A stretch of 64,000 nt of DNA from Gemmatimonadota bacterium (GTDB lineage Bacteria > Gemmatimonadota > Gemmatimonadetes > Gemmatimonadales > Gemmatimonadaceae): NCBI GenBank assembly GCA_021298835.1, contig JAJTHG010000038.1, positions 1-64,000 of the forward strand, given 5' to 3'. This document shows positions 9,076 through 20,389 of this stretch, in pieces (position 1 is the first letter of the stretch; every line of letters begins with the position of its first letter). The notes under the pieces were generated by a model. It did not search any database. It was not told the origin of the DNA and was given only the letters and a program-made list of their open reading frames with translations. The position numbers were made by a program, and so were the translations under genes.

Positions 9076-9214
9076 TCCCTTCGTGGCGAGGGGCCTCCCC
9101 AAAGTCTGAACTTCGTCACGTTGTGACTCACGTCGTCTTGCCTGTGATGGTGCGCTCCCTTACGCTCATCCTGCGCGCCACGAGCGTGACACCAGCCGAC
9201 GGGAGTGGACGACG

Positions 9215-10048
9215 ATGGGCGTGATCGCAATCCTTTTGCCGAATGCGCTGTGGGGCCAGCGCCTGCGCCTCGCCGTGCGCGAACGTCACCAGATCGTGCC
9301 GTGCGACGACTGGAGCGGCCTCATGCGGTCGTGCGAATCCGAGCCGGTGCATCTGGCGGTGTTCGACCTCTACGCCGACGGCTCGCTCAACCTCGACCAC
9401 GTGCGGCAGATGCGGCGTCGCTTCCCGCGCTGCACCCTGGTCGCCTACGTCGCGCCGACTGCCGAGCGGGCGCGCGACTTCTTCGATGCGGGCCGCATCG
9501 GCATCGACGGCCTCGTGCTCGCCGACCGTGACGACCAGCCGCAGGCCCTGCGGGCGATCGTCGAGCAGGCCGAGGCGCGGTCGATCGCCGGCGTGGTGCG
9601 CAACCACCTGCCGGCCGACCTCCGTCCGCTGCTGCGCGACGCGCTGCTCATCGCCGTAACGCGCGCCCACGAACGCCTGTCGCCCGAGGGGCTCTCGCGG
9701 CTGCTGACCGTCTCGCGCCGCACGCTCGCGCAGCGGCTGCAGGAGGCGGGCTTCCCGCCGCCGCAGCGCCTCCTCACGTGGGGCCGCCTGATCGTCGCCG
9801 CCCACCTGCTCGAGGACCGCAACCGCTCCGCCGACAGCGTGGCGCACGTGCTCGACTTCCCCTCCGGCAGCGCGTTCCGCAACACGTGCCAGCGCTACCT
9901 CCAGAGCACGCCGCAGCAGATCCGCGACAAGCGCGGGGCGACGTTCGTCATCGGCACGCTCCTGTCGATCCTCGGTACGCCGGCGGCGATGGGCGAGGAC
10001 ACCGACGAGCCCGAGGAGACCGAGGCGGGCCCCGCCGCCGAGGACTGA
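9215..10048 (+). CDS. AraC-type transcriptional regulator with a receiver-like N-terminal domain
   Basis: A 277-residue cytoplasmic protein. Residues 1-125 resemble a response-regulator receiver fold: a strand ending FDLYADG with an Asp near residue 51 where phosphorylation would occur, then LVAYVAP and DGLVLADRD strands. However, the acidic pair expected near the N-terminus is absent (ILLPNALWG). Residues 140-245 carry the double helix-turn-helix of the AraC/XylS family, including LTVSRRTLAQRLQEAGF and VAHVLDFPSGSAFRNTCQRYL. A predicted hydrophobic patch and a strongly acidic tail (about 262-277) follow. A GGGAG at 9201-9205 precedes the ATG by 9 bases. No partner kinase is adjacent, so regulation by something other than phosphorylation is plausible. 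The target genes are unknown. Confidence 0.8.
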   Translation: MGVIAILLPNALWGQRLRLAVRERHQIVPCDDWSGLMRSCESEPVHLAVFDLYADGSLNLDHVRQMRRRFPRCTLVAYVAPTAERARDFFDAGRIGIDGLVLADRDDQPQALRAIVEQAEARSIAGVVRNHLPADLRPLLRDALLIAVTRAHERLSPEGLSRLLTVSRRTLAQRLQEAGFPPPQRLLTWGRLIVAAHLLEDRNRSADSVAHVLDFPSGSAFRNTCQRYLQSTPQQIRDKRGATFVIGTLLSILGTPAAMGEDTDEPEETEAGPAAED

Positions 10049-10067
10049 GGCACCACCGGGCGGCGGC

Positions 10068-10670
10068 GTGACGCGCGTCATCGCCCTCACCGGCAACATC
10101 GCCGCGGGCAAGTCGCTGGTCGCGCGCCGGCTGGCGGCCCTCGGCGCGACGATCATCGACGCCGACGTGCTCGCCCGCGAGGCAGTCGCGCCCGGCACCC
10201 CGGCGCTCGACGCGATCGTCGCGCACTTCGGGGCCGGGATGCTGGCCCCCGACGGCACGCTCGATCGTTCCCGGCTGCGCCGGTGCGTGTTCGGCGACCC
10301 CGCCGCGCGGACGGCGCTCAACGCGATCGTGCACCCCGAGGTCATCCGGCGGCGCGACGCCGCGCTGGCCGCGGCGCGGGCCCGCGGCGATGCGCTCGTC
10401 GTCTGCGACATCCCCCTGCTCTTCGAGACGGGGCGCGAGGGGGAGTTCGCGACGGTCGTGCTGGTGGACGCCCCGGAAGCCGTGCGGCGCGAGCGGCTCG
10501 TGCGCGACCGCGGCCTCTCGCCCGCCGAGGCCGAGGCCATGATCGCGGCGCAGGCCCCAAGCGGCCCCAAGCGGGCGCAAGCGACGCTCGTGCTCGACAA
10601 CGCCGGCACGCCCGCCGAGCTCGAGGCGCAAGTGGACGCGGCCTGGCCGCGGCTGCTCGCGGGTCATTGA
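10068..10670 (+). CDS. coaE: Dephospho-CoA kinase
   Basis: It catalyses the last step of coenzyme A synthesis, phosphorylating the 3'-hydroxyl of dephospho-CoA. The 200-residue protein opens with the P-loop GNIAAGKS (9-16), then has IIDADVLARE, where the Asp acts in catalysis, and later VVCDIPLLFETG and VDAPEAVRRERLVRDRGLS in the lid region. All are standard CoaE landmarks and the length is normal. The start is GTG at 10068. It lies 20 bases after the AraC-type gene and may be cotranscribed with it. Confidence 0.94.
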   Translation: MTRVIALTGNIAAGKSLVARRLAALGATIIDADVLAREAVAPGTPALDAIVAHFGAGMLAPDGTLDRSRLRRCVFGDPAARTALNAIVHPEVIRRRDAALAAARARGDALVVCDIPLLFETGREGEFATVVLVDAPEAVRRERLVRDRGLSPAEAEAMIAAQAPSGPKRAQATLVLDNAGTPAELEAQVDAAWPRLLAGH

Positions 10671-10743
10671 CCCCCCGCCTCGCGCGGCGGCAGATTTGGC
10701 CCGTCCGTCGCACCCCCCTTCGCCGTCCAGCCCGGAGCCCCTC

Positions 10744-11127
10744 GTGGCCCTCGTTCCCGCAGGCCTCAAGTACACCGCCGAGCACGAATACCTGAAGGCC
10801 ACCGACGACGCGTCGGTGCTGATCATCGGCATCACCGACTACGCGCAGGGCGAGCTCGGCGACATCGTTTACGTGGACCTGCCGAAGATCGGGACGGCGT
10901 TCAGGAGCCACGACGTCTTCGGGACAATCGAGGCCGTGAAGGCCGTCTCCGAGCTGTTCTGCCCCGTGGCCGGCGTGGTCGTCGAGGTCAACGCGCGCCT
11001 CGCCGACGAGCCCGCGCTCGTGAACGCCGATCCCTACGGCGACGGGTGGATGATCAAGCTCCGGGTGGACGGCGCGATGGACGGGCTGATGAGCGACGCG
11101 GAGTACGCGCGGCACATCGGGCAGTAG
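10744..11127 (+). CDS. gcvH: Glycine cleavage system H protein
   Basis: The lipoyl carrier of glycine cleavage, shuttling the aminomethyl group from GcvP to GcvT. I start it at GTG 10744 rather than the upstream in-frame TTG at 10696: this gives a normal 127 residues, and GGAG at 10734-10737 is well placed. The lipoylated lysine is K66 in GTIEAVKAVSE. The C-terminal GDGWMIKLRV and the final Asp-Ala-Glu-Tyr helix are typical. gcvP lies directly downstream on the opposite strand. No gcvT is in the window. Lipoyl groups could come from the LipM-like enzyme at 14138 or from LipB at 34977. Confidence 0.95.
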   Translation: MALVPAGLKYTAEHEYLKATDDASVLIIGITDYAQGELGDIVYVDLPKIGTAFRSHDVFGTIEAVKAVSELFCPVAGVVVEVNARLADEPALVNADPYGDGWMIKLRVDGAMDGLMSDAEYARHIGQ

Positions 11128-11143
11128 GGGCGCACGCGCGCCC

Positions 11144-14029
<2,886 letters not shown>

Positions 14030-14035
14030 GCCCGA

Positions 14036-14130
14036 AAGTTAACCGGTCCGCGCGCCGGCCACGCCGCCCCGTGCGGCGGCGAGGGCGCGCGGCTCGGACC
14101 GGCGGTACCAGCGCGCCGTCGCGCTACGTT
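14036..14130. promoter_or_regulatory. Divergent gcvP / lipM-like promoter region
   Basis: Within the 108-base gap are two -10-like hexamers pointing outward. TAACTT on the minus strand (14036-14041) is 6 bases from the gcvP ATG, and TACGTT on the plus strand (14125-14130) is 7 bases from the GTG at 14138. I see no good -35 box for either, and no Shine-Dalgarno site. The layout fits two leaderless promoters. Confidence 0.4.
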
Positions 14131-14137
14131 ACCGCGC

Positions 14138-14902
14138 GTGCGCTGGCACCTCTTCGAGACCCCGCCGTGGAGCGGCGCCGCCAACATGGCCGCCGACCTC
14201 GCCGCGCTGGACGCCGCCCGGCGGACGGGCGACGCGATCGTGCGCACGTACGGCTGGCGCGTCCCCACCGTGTCCTTCGGGCGCCATCAGCGCGCCCGGG
14301 GCGTGTACGACGCGGCCCTGATCGCCGCCGACGGCTACGACGTCGTCCGGCGTCCCACGGGCGGCCGCGCGATCCTCCACGCACGCGAGTTCACCTACGC
14401 GATCGCCATGCCCGCTGCGGGGTCGTTGCGCGACAGTCACCGGACGCTCACGGCGCTGGTGGCCGACGCCCTCGGTCGCCTCGGCGTCCCCACGGCGCTC
14501 GCGCCGCGGGCCGGGCGCGCGGTGGCCCTCGGGGCCGCGCCGTGCTTCGACCGGCCGGCCGAGGAGGAGCTCGTCGTTGACGGGCGGAAGCTGGTCGGCA
14601 GTGCCCAGGTGCAGGTCGAAGGAGCGCTGCTGCAGCACGGATCGGTGCTCCTCGACGACGACCAGGCACGCCTCGCCCGATACCTCCTCGTTCCGGCACG
14701 CCCGGTGCCGCCCCCCGCCACCCTGCGCGCGCTCCTCGGCCGCGCCCCGGTCCTGCGGGAGTTCACGCAGGCGTTCCGCGAGGCGCTCGCCGCCGGCACC
14801 GGCGCGCGCCCGCAGGAGGGCTCGCCCGCGCTGCTCGACGCCGCCGACGTGCGGCGCCACGTGGCCACGATGCGCGACCCGGACTGGACCTGGGGGCGGT
14901 GA
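14138..14902 (+). CDS. LipM-like octanoyltransferase (biotin/lipoate protein ligase family)
   Basis: A 254-residue member of the LplA/LipB/BirA catalytic fold. It has VVRRPTGGRAILHAREFTYA (69-88), the lysine motif DGRKLVGSAQ (K151) and a cysteine at 136 in APCFDRP. In the Bacillus LipM family a catalytic cysteine sits in just this CF-x-x-P setting ahead of the GRK-x-x-GSAQ motif, and the enzyme moves octanoate from acyl carrier protein to GcvH. LplA-type ligases, which use free lipoate and ATP, usually lack this cysteine. The gene sits beside gcvP and near gcvH, its likely acceptor. The GTG start at 14138 is chosen because the domain begins immediately after it; the frame stays open far upstream only as an antisense artefact of gcvP. 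LplA remains possible. Confidence 0.75.
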   Translation: MRWHLFETPPWSGAANMAADLAALDAARRTGDAIVRTYGWRVPTVSFGRHQRARGVYDAALIAADGYDVVRRPTGGRAILHAREFTYAIAMPAAGSLRDSHRTLTALVADALGRLGVPTALAPRAGRAVALGAAPCFDRPAEEELVVDGRKLVGSAQVQVEGALLQHGSVLLDDDQARLARYLLVPARPVPPPATLRALLGRAPVLREFTQAFREALAAGTGARPQEGSPALLDAADVRRHVATMRDPDWTWGR

Positions 14903-14983
14903 CCCCGGCCCTCGGCCGTTCGTCCCCTCCTCGGGCGCGTCGCCGAAGGCGTGCCGCCCGTGCCTCCTCCCTCCCGATCCGCG

Positions 14984-16618
14984 ATGCGCCGTCGCTCGCT
15001 CGCTCTGTGCCTGCTCGCCCTCGCCGCCTGCCGCGGGGGAAGGGACTCGACCGCCGCCGCAGCCGGGGGACGGCTGGTCATCGCGACGTCGGCGGACGCC
15101 GACGCCCTCCTGCCGCCGCTGACGGCGACGCAGACGGGACGCGCGGTCGCCGACAACGTGTTCGAGCGGCTCGCCGAGGCGCCGGCCGGCGACACGGTCG
15201 CGACGACGGGCGACGCGGGGTGGCGTCCGCGCCTCGCCTCGTCGTGGACGTGGGGCCCCGATTCCCTGTCGCTGGCGTTCGCGCTCGATCCGCGGGCCCG
15301 TTTCCACGACGGGGTCCCGGTGCGCGCGCGCGACGTGGCGTTCACCTTCCGCCTGCTGCGCGACCCCGCGCTCGGGGCCACGACGGGGGCGCTGCTCGGC
15401 AACATCGACTCGATCACCGTTCGCGACTCGCTGACCGCCGTGGCGTGGTTCCGCCGCCGCACGGCCGAACGCTTCTTCGATGTCGCCTACCAGCTGTGGA
15501 TCCTCCCCGCCCACCTGCTCGACACCGTGCCGCCGGCCCAGCTCCGGAGCCACCCGTTGGCGCGTCGCCCGGTCGGCTCGGGCCGCTTCCGCCTGGTCGC
15601 GTGGGAGCCGGGCGAGCGCATCGTGCTCGCCGCCGACTCGACGCATCCGCGCGGCCGACCGGGGCTCGACGCCGTCACCTGGGTCATCACGCCCGATCCG
15701 TCCGCTGCCGTCGCGCGGCTGACCGCCGGCGAGGCCGACCTGCTCGAGAATCCGCGCGGTCCGCAGGTCGCGGAGGTCACCGCCGCCCCGGACGTCCGCC
15801 TGCTCGCGTATCGCTCGCGGCAGGTCGGCACGATCCTGCTGCGCGTGAAGGACGGGGCGATGCCGCATCCGGTGCTCGGTGACGCGCGGGTGCGGCGGGC
15901 GATCACGCAGTCGCTCGACGCCGCGGCGATCGCGCGCAACGTCTTCGACACGCTCGGCGCTCCGGCCGGCGGCCCGCTGCCGGACGCAACCCGGCCGCCG
16001 CGCTTCTCGTACGACACGGCCGCCGCCGCCGCCGCGCTCGACAGCGCCGGGTGGCGGCGCGGGCCCGACGGCATGCGGCGGCGCGGCACCCGGGGCCTCG
16101 CCTTCTCCCTCCTCGTCCCCTCGGTCTCCCGCCCGCGCCAGCAGATCGCGACGCTCGTCCAGGAGGCGCTCAGGCGCGCCGGCATCGCGGTCACGATCGA
16201 GCAGGCCGACATGCCGGCGTTCGTCGCGCGGCTGGCGTCGCGCCGCTTCGACGCGGCGATCCAGGTGTTCTCCAGCGACCCGAGCCCGTTCGGGCTGCGG
16301 GAGCAGTGGGGGGGCGCCGCCGCCCGCACCCCGGAGACCGCCAACTACACCGGCTGGTCGAGCGCCGCCTTCGACGCGCTGCTCGACTCGGCCGAGACCG
16401 CGGGGGCGGCGCAGGTCGGTGACTACCTCCAGCGGGCGATCGACGTGCTCCGGGACGATGCGCCCGCCGTGTTCCTCGTCCAGCCACGGGCCGCGATCGC
16501 CCTGCACCGGCGCCTCCAGCCGGTCGGCGTGCGCGAGGACGGCTGGTGGACGGACCTCGCCGACTGGACGGTGGCGCCAGACGCGCGTCTCCCCCGCGAC
16601 ACCGCGTCGAGACCCTGA
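14984..16618 (+). CDS. Peptide ABC transporter substrate-binding lipoprotein (SBP family 5)
   Basis: The extracytoplasmic receptor of an oligopeptide/nickel-type ABC importer. I start it at ATG 14984: MRRRSLALCLLALAAC is then a clean lipoprotein signal with lipobox LAAC. In-frame GTGs at 14951 and 14960 would add a useless leader. The mature 530-residue protein shows family-5 landmarks such as NVFERLAE, the SW/FHDG region (LDPRARFHDGVPVRARDVAF) and VRRAITQSLDAAAIA. It heads a run of transporter genes; the next starts 15 bases after its stop. The ligand (peptide, metal chelate or sugar) cannot be fixed from sequence, but the POT peptide symporter at the end of the run favours peptides. Confidence 0.9.
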   Translation: MRRRSLALCLLALAACRGGRDSTAAAAGGRLVIATSADADALLPPLTATQTGRAVADNVFERLAEAPAGDTVATTGDAGWRPRLASSWTWGPDSLSLAFALDPRARFHDGVPVRARDVAFTFRLLRDPALGATTGALLGNIDSITVRDSLTAVAWFRRRTAERFFDVAYQLWILPAHLLDTVPPAQLRSHPLARRPVGSGRFRLVAWEPGERIVLAADSTHPRGRPGLDAVTWVITPDPSAAVARLTAGEADLLENPRGPQVAEVTAAPDVRLLAYRSRQVGTILLRVKDGAMPHPVLGDARVRRAITQSLDAAAIARNVFDTLGAPAGGPLPDATRPPRFSYDTAAAAAALDSAGWRRGPDGMRRRGTRGLAFSLLVPSVSRPRQQIATLVQEALRRAGIAVTIEQADMPAFVARLASRRFDAAIQVFSSDPSPFGLREQWGGAAARTPETANYTGWSSAAFDALLDSAETAGAAQVGDYLQRAIDVLRDDAPAVFLVQPRAAIALHRRLQPVGVREDGWWTDLADWTVAPDARLPRDTASRP

Positions 16619-16633
16619 CGGAACCGACCGCGC

Positions 16634-17581
16634 ATGTCGCTCGTGCGCCTCATCGCGGGGCGGGCCGTCGGCGGCGGCGGCGTGCTGCTCGTCGTGGCCG
16701 TGGCGACCTTCGGGCTGCTCGCGGCGCAGCCCGGCACGGTGGCCGACCGGTACGACGACCCGCGCATCCCGGCGGCGACGCGCGCGGCCCTGCGCGCGCA
16801 GGCCGGACTCGACCGGCCCTGGCCGGCGCGCCTGCGACACCATCTGGCGGCCGCCGCGCGCGGCGACCTCGGCTGGTCCGTCGCGCGGGCGCAGCCCGTC
16901 GGCGAAGCGCTGCGCCGCGCGGCCGGCCCCTCGCTGCTGCTCGGCGCGAGCGGGCTCCTGCTGGGCGTCCTCGGCGGACTCCTGCTCGGCACGTGGCAGG
17001 GCGTCGCACCCGGCCGGCCGGCCGACCGCTGGACGTCGCGCGCGGCGACGGTCGTGGCAGCGACGCCGGACTTCTGGCTGGCCATGCTGCTGCTGACGGT
17101 GGGCGCCAAGTGGCTGCGGCTCTTCCCCGCCGGCGGCTGGCCGCGCGACGCCGCGCTGCCCACGGCGCTGCACCACCTCGTCCTCCCCGTCATCACGCTC
17201 GCGCTGCTGGTCGCCGCGCGGGTGTCACGCTACCATCGGACGGCCGTGGCCGGTGCCCGGGCGGAGGGCTGGGCGCGCGCCGCGCGGGCGCGGGGGCTCA
17301 CGCCGTCGCGAATCCGCTGGCATCACCTCGCCCGCGCCGCGGCCGCCCCGACGATCGCGCTCGCGGGCCTGCTCGCGCCGATGGTGATCGCCGGTGCCGT
17401 CTTCGTCGAGGTCGTCTTCGCCTGGCCGGGCATCGGCCGGCTCCTGCTCGATGCCGTGCAGGCGCGCGACGTGCCGCTCGCGATCGGCGCGACGCTCGCG
17501 ACGGCGCTGGCGGCCGTCGTCGGCAGCGTCGTCGCCGACGTCGCGCACGGCTGGCTCGACCCTCGCACCCGCGACGCGTGA
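16634..17581 (+). CDS. ABC transporter permease, DppB/OppB type
   Basis: A 315-residue inner-membrane permease with an N-terminal transmembrane helix (about 14-34), a periplasmic loop and five more hydrophobic segments. The cytoplasmic coupling region reads ARAEGWARAARARGLTPSRI, the EAA-type loop that contacts the ATPase. The family usually begins with a helix followed by a conserved loop mentioning Pro-Gly, as in AAQPGTVADRY here. The stop overlaps the GTG start of the second permease by 4 bases. Confidence 0.9.
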   Translation: MSLVRLIAGRAVGGGGVLLVVAVATFGLLAAQPGTVADRYDDPRIPAATRAALRAQAGLDRPWPARLRHHLAAAARGDLGWSVARAQPVGEALRRAAGPSLLLGASGLLLGVLGGLLLGTWQGVAPGRPADRWTSRAATVVAATPDFWLAMLLLTVGAKWLRLFPAGGWPRDAALPTALHHLVLPVITLALLVAARVSRYHRTAVAGARAEGWARAARARGLTPSRIRWHHLARAAAAPTIALAGLLAPMVIAGAVFVEVVFAWPGIGRLLLDAVQARDVPLAIGATLATALAAVVGSVVADVAHGWLDPRTRDA

Positions 17582-18414
17582 CGCGGCACCCGCCCGGGCG
17601 AACGGCCCGCCGCGCGGCCATCGGCACGCTCGTCGGCCTCGCCGCCGCCGGTGTGCTGGCACCCTGGCTGGCGCCGTTCGATCCCGTCGCGCAGCCGGAC
17701 ATCCTCGCGGGGGCCGGTCGCCCGCCGCACTGGCCGCACGTGCTGGGGACCGACGCCTACTCACGCGACGTCCTGAGCCGGCTGCTGCACGGGACGCGCG
17801 TCTCGCTCGGCCTCGGCCTGGCCGCGGGCGGCCTGGCGGCGGCGCTGGGGACGCTGGTGGGACTGGCGTCGGGTGCGTCGCCGCGGTGGCTCGATGGGAT
17901 GCTCATGCGCGGCGTGGACACCGCGGTGGCGATCCCGCGCGTCGTCGTGCTGGCGACGGCCGTCGCCATCTGGGGCGCCCTACCGGCACCGCTGCTCGTG
18001 CTGCTGATGGCCGCGACCGGATGGTTCGGCATCGCGCGCCTCGTGCGCACGGAGGTGCGGGCGCTGCGGGGGACCGAGTGGATGACGGCCGCCGTCGCGC
18101 AGGGCGTCCCGCCGTGGCGGCGGTGGTGGCACCACCTGCTGCCCGCCGTGTGGCCCACCATCGGCGTCGCGGCGACCTTGGCGGTCGCGCAGACGATCGC
18201 GCTCGAGGCAGCGGTGTCGTTCCTCGGGATCGGCGTGCGTCCCCCGCAGTCGAGCTGGGGGACGCTCCTCGCCGACGCGGCCGATCATCCGTGGCGCTGG
18301 TGGTGGCTCGCCGCCGCCCCCGGTGCCACCCTCGTGGCGACGTTGCTGGCCTGCAACGCCCTCGCCGACGGATTGCGCGAGCGCCACCGCCCGGGCGAGG
18401 TTGCGTCGCCGTGA
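17578..18414 (+). CDS. ABC transporter permease, DppC/OppC type
   Basis: The second permease, 278 residues. It opens with a basic N-terminus and one helix, then the DppC signature APFDPVAQP followed by HVLGTDAYSRDVLSRLLHG, then five hydrophobic segments, with the coupling loop GTEWMTAAVAQGVPPWR. The GTG start at 17578 overlaps the stop of the first permease (GTGA) and its own stop overlaps the next gene in the same way. A longer frame upstream lies inside the first permease and was ignored. Confidence 0.92.
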   Translation: MTRHPPGRTARRAAIGTLVGLAAAGVLAPWLAPFDPVAQPDILAGAGRPPHWPHVLGTDAYSRDVLSRLLHGTRVSLGLGLAAGGLAAALGTLVGLASGASPRWLDGMLMRGVDTAVAIPRVVVLATAVAIWGALPAPLLVLLMAATGWFGIARLVRTEVRALRGTEWMTAAVAQGVPPWRRWWHHLLPAVWPTIGVAATLAVAQTIALEAAVSFLGIGVRPPQSSWGTLLADAADHPWRWWWLAAAPGATLVATLLACNALADGLRERHRPGEVASP

Positions 18415-19406
18415 CGTCCCCGCTGCTCGAGGTCCGCGACCTCCGGGTCGAGTTCGACACCGCCGCCGGCCCGGCCCGGGCCGTGGACGGCGTGTCGTTC
18501 GCGATTGCGGCCGGCGAGACGGTCGCGCTCGTCGGCGAGTCCGGCTGCGGCAAGTCGGTGACCGCCGCGGCGCTGCTCGGGCTGGTGGACCCGCCCGGCA
18601 CCGTGCGCGCGGGGCGGATCACCTTCGAGGGACGCGACTGCACGACGCTCGACGAGCGGGCGTGGACGCCGATCCGCGGTCGCCGCATCGGACTCGTCTT
18701 CCAGGAGCCCTCGAGCGCGCTGACGCCCGTGCGGTCCGTCGGGGCGCACCTCGTCGAGGCGGTGCGGGCGCACGAGCGGGTGTCGGTCGCCGAGGCCGAA
18801 CGACGCGCGCTCGACGCGCTCGCGATGATGGGCATCGACGAACCGGCGATGCGCCTGCGGCAGTATCCCCACGAGCTCTCGGGGGGCCTGCGCCAGCGGG
18901 TGCTGCTGGCGATGGCGCTGCTCCCCGGGCCCGCGCTGCTCGTGGCCGACGAGCCGACCACGGCGCTCGACGTGACCGTGCAGGCCGACGTGCTCGACCG
19001 CCTGCGCGAGGCGCAGGCCGGCCGAGGGATGGCGCTGCTGCTCATCACCCACGACCTCGGGGTGGTGGCGACGATCGCGCGCCGCGTGCTGGTGATGTAC
19101 GCGGGCCAGCTGGTGGAGGCGGCACCCGTCGAGCGCCTGTTCGCCGAGCCGGCGCACCCGTACACGGCCGGCCTTCTCGCCGCGCGGCCCTCGGCGGCGC
19201 CGGCCGGCGAGCGGCTCGCGGCCATTCCGGGGACGGTGCCACCCGCCACGGCGTGGCCGACCGGCTGCCGCTTCGCCGCCCGTTGCCCGCTCGCGTGGGA
19301 GCGGTGCCGGCAGGAAGCCCCCGCGCTGCTCGAGGTCGCACCGGGCCACGCGGCGCGGTGCCACCTCGTGTCGGAGCCGGCCCGCCGCGGCGGGGGCCCC
19401 GCGTGA
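18411..19406 (+). CDS. Oligopeptide ABC transporter ATPase, DppD/OppD type
   Basis: A 331-residue nucleotide-binding subunit with Walker A GESGCGKS (42-49), Q-loop VFQEPSSALTP, signature LSGGLRQRV, Walker B LLVADEPTTALD and the H-loop LLITHDLG. The C-terminal extension ends with a cysteine-containing segment (CRFAARCPLAWERCRQ) typical of OppD/DppD proteins, where cysteines can hold an iron-sulfur cluster. The GTG start overlaps the second permease stop; the stop overlaps the next ATPase gene. Confidence 0.94.
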   Translation: MTSPLLEVRDLRVEFDTAAGPARAVDGVSFAIAAGETVALVGESGCGKSVTAAALLGLVDPPGTVRAGRITFEGRDCTTLDERAWTPIRGRRIGLVFQEPSSALTPVRSVGAHLVEAVRAHERVSVAEAERRALDALAMMGIDEPAMRLRQYPHELSGGLRQRVLLAMALLPGPALLVADEPTTALDVTVQADVLDRLREAQAGRGMALLLITHDLGVVATIARRVLVMYAGQLVEAAPVERLFAEPAHPYTAGLLAARPSAAPAGERLAAIPGTVPPATAWPTGCRFAARCPLAWERCRQEAPALLEVAPGHAARCHLVSEPARRGGGPA

Positions 19407-20389
19407 CGCCCGCGCCGCTCGTGCAGGTCGAGGGCCTCGCCAAGCGGTTCGCCGCCGCGCGCAACTGGCTGGGCCGCCCCGCGGCGTGGCGGCAGGCGGT
19501 GGACGACGTCAGCTTCACCGTGCATGCCGGCGAGACGCTGGCGCTGGTCGGCGAGTCGGGGAGCGGCAAGACGACCACCGGACGTTGCGTGCTGCGGCTG
19601 CTGGAGCCCGACGCGGGACGCGTCGTCGTGGATGGCCACGACGTGCGCGCGCTCGACGCGCGCGCCCTCCGCGCCCTGCGCCGCCGGATGCAGCTCGTCT
19701 TCCAGGATCCCGCCACGTCGCTCAACCCGCGACTCACCGTCGGCGCGCTCGTCGGCGAGGGGCTCGTGGTCCACGGCCTCGCGCGCGGCGCGGCGTTGCG
19801 CGAGCGCGTGGCGGCGCTGCTGGCCGAGGTGGGCCTGGAGTCCGCGCACGCCGAGCGATTCCCGCACGAGTTCTCCGGGGGGCAGCGCCAGCGCATCGGC
19901 ATCGCGCGCGCGCTCGCGGTCGATCCCGCGTTCGTCGTCTGCGACGAGCCGGTCTCGGCTCTCGACGTCTCGGTGCAGGCGCAGGTGCTGAACCTGCTGC
20001 GCGACCTGCAGCGGGCGCGCGGGCTCGCCTACCTGTTCATCTCGCACGACCTCGCCGTGGTGCGGCACGTCGCCGACCGAGTCGCGGTGCTCTACGCCGG
20101 CCGGCTCGTCGAAGTCGCCCCGGCCCTGCGGCTGTTCGCCGCGCCGCGGCACCCGTACACGACGGCCCTGCTGTCGGCTGTGCCCCCCGCCGCGCCCGGC
20201 GCACCGTCGCGTCGCCTGCCGCTCGCGTCGCACGAGTCGGCGCCGCCGCGCGCGGGCTGCGTGCTCGAGCCGCGGTGTCCGCACCCGGCCCGGGATGCGC
20301 GTTGCCGCACGGCACCTCCCCCGCTTCTTCCGGCGGCCGACGGCCACCTCGTCGCCTGCCATCATCCCCCCCTGCCCCTGCCCGCGTGA
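19403..20389 (+). CDS. Oligopeptide ABC transporter ATPase, DppF/OppF type
   Basis: The second ATPase of the importer, 328 residues: Walker A GESGSGKT (50-57), Q-loop VFQDPATSLNPR, signature FSGGQRQRIGIARAL, Walker B FVVCDEPVSALDVS, H-loop FISHDLAVV, and a C-terminal OppF-type cysteine segment (CVLEPRCPHPARDARC). OppD and OppF normally form a heterodimer under the two permeases. Start GTG 19403 overlaps the upstream stop, and its TGA overlaps the POT transporter start. Confidence 0.94.
   Translation: MTPAPLVQVEGLAKRFAAARNWLGRPAAWRQAVDDVSFTVHAGETLALVGESGSGKTTTGRCVLRLLEPDAGRVVVDGHDVRALDARALRALRRRMQLVFQDPATSLNPRLTVGALVGEGLVVHGLARGAALRERVAALLAEVGLESAHAERFPHEFSGGQRQRIGIARALAVDPAFVVCDEPVSALDVSVQAQVLNLLRDLQRARGLAYLFISHDLAVVRHVADRVAVLYAGRLVEVAPALRLFAAPRHPYTTALLSAVPPAAPGAPSRRLPLASHESAPPRAGCVLEPRCPHPARDARCRTAPPPLLPAADGHLVACHHPPLPLPA

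Noticed and set aside
10696-10743. Extra N-terminal 16 residues of GcvH from a TTG start
   Set aside because: The leader is Pro/Ser-rich; a good ribosome-binding site precedes GTG 10744, giving a standard length.
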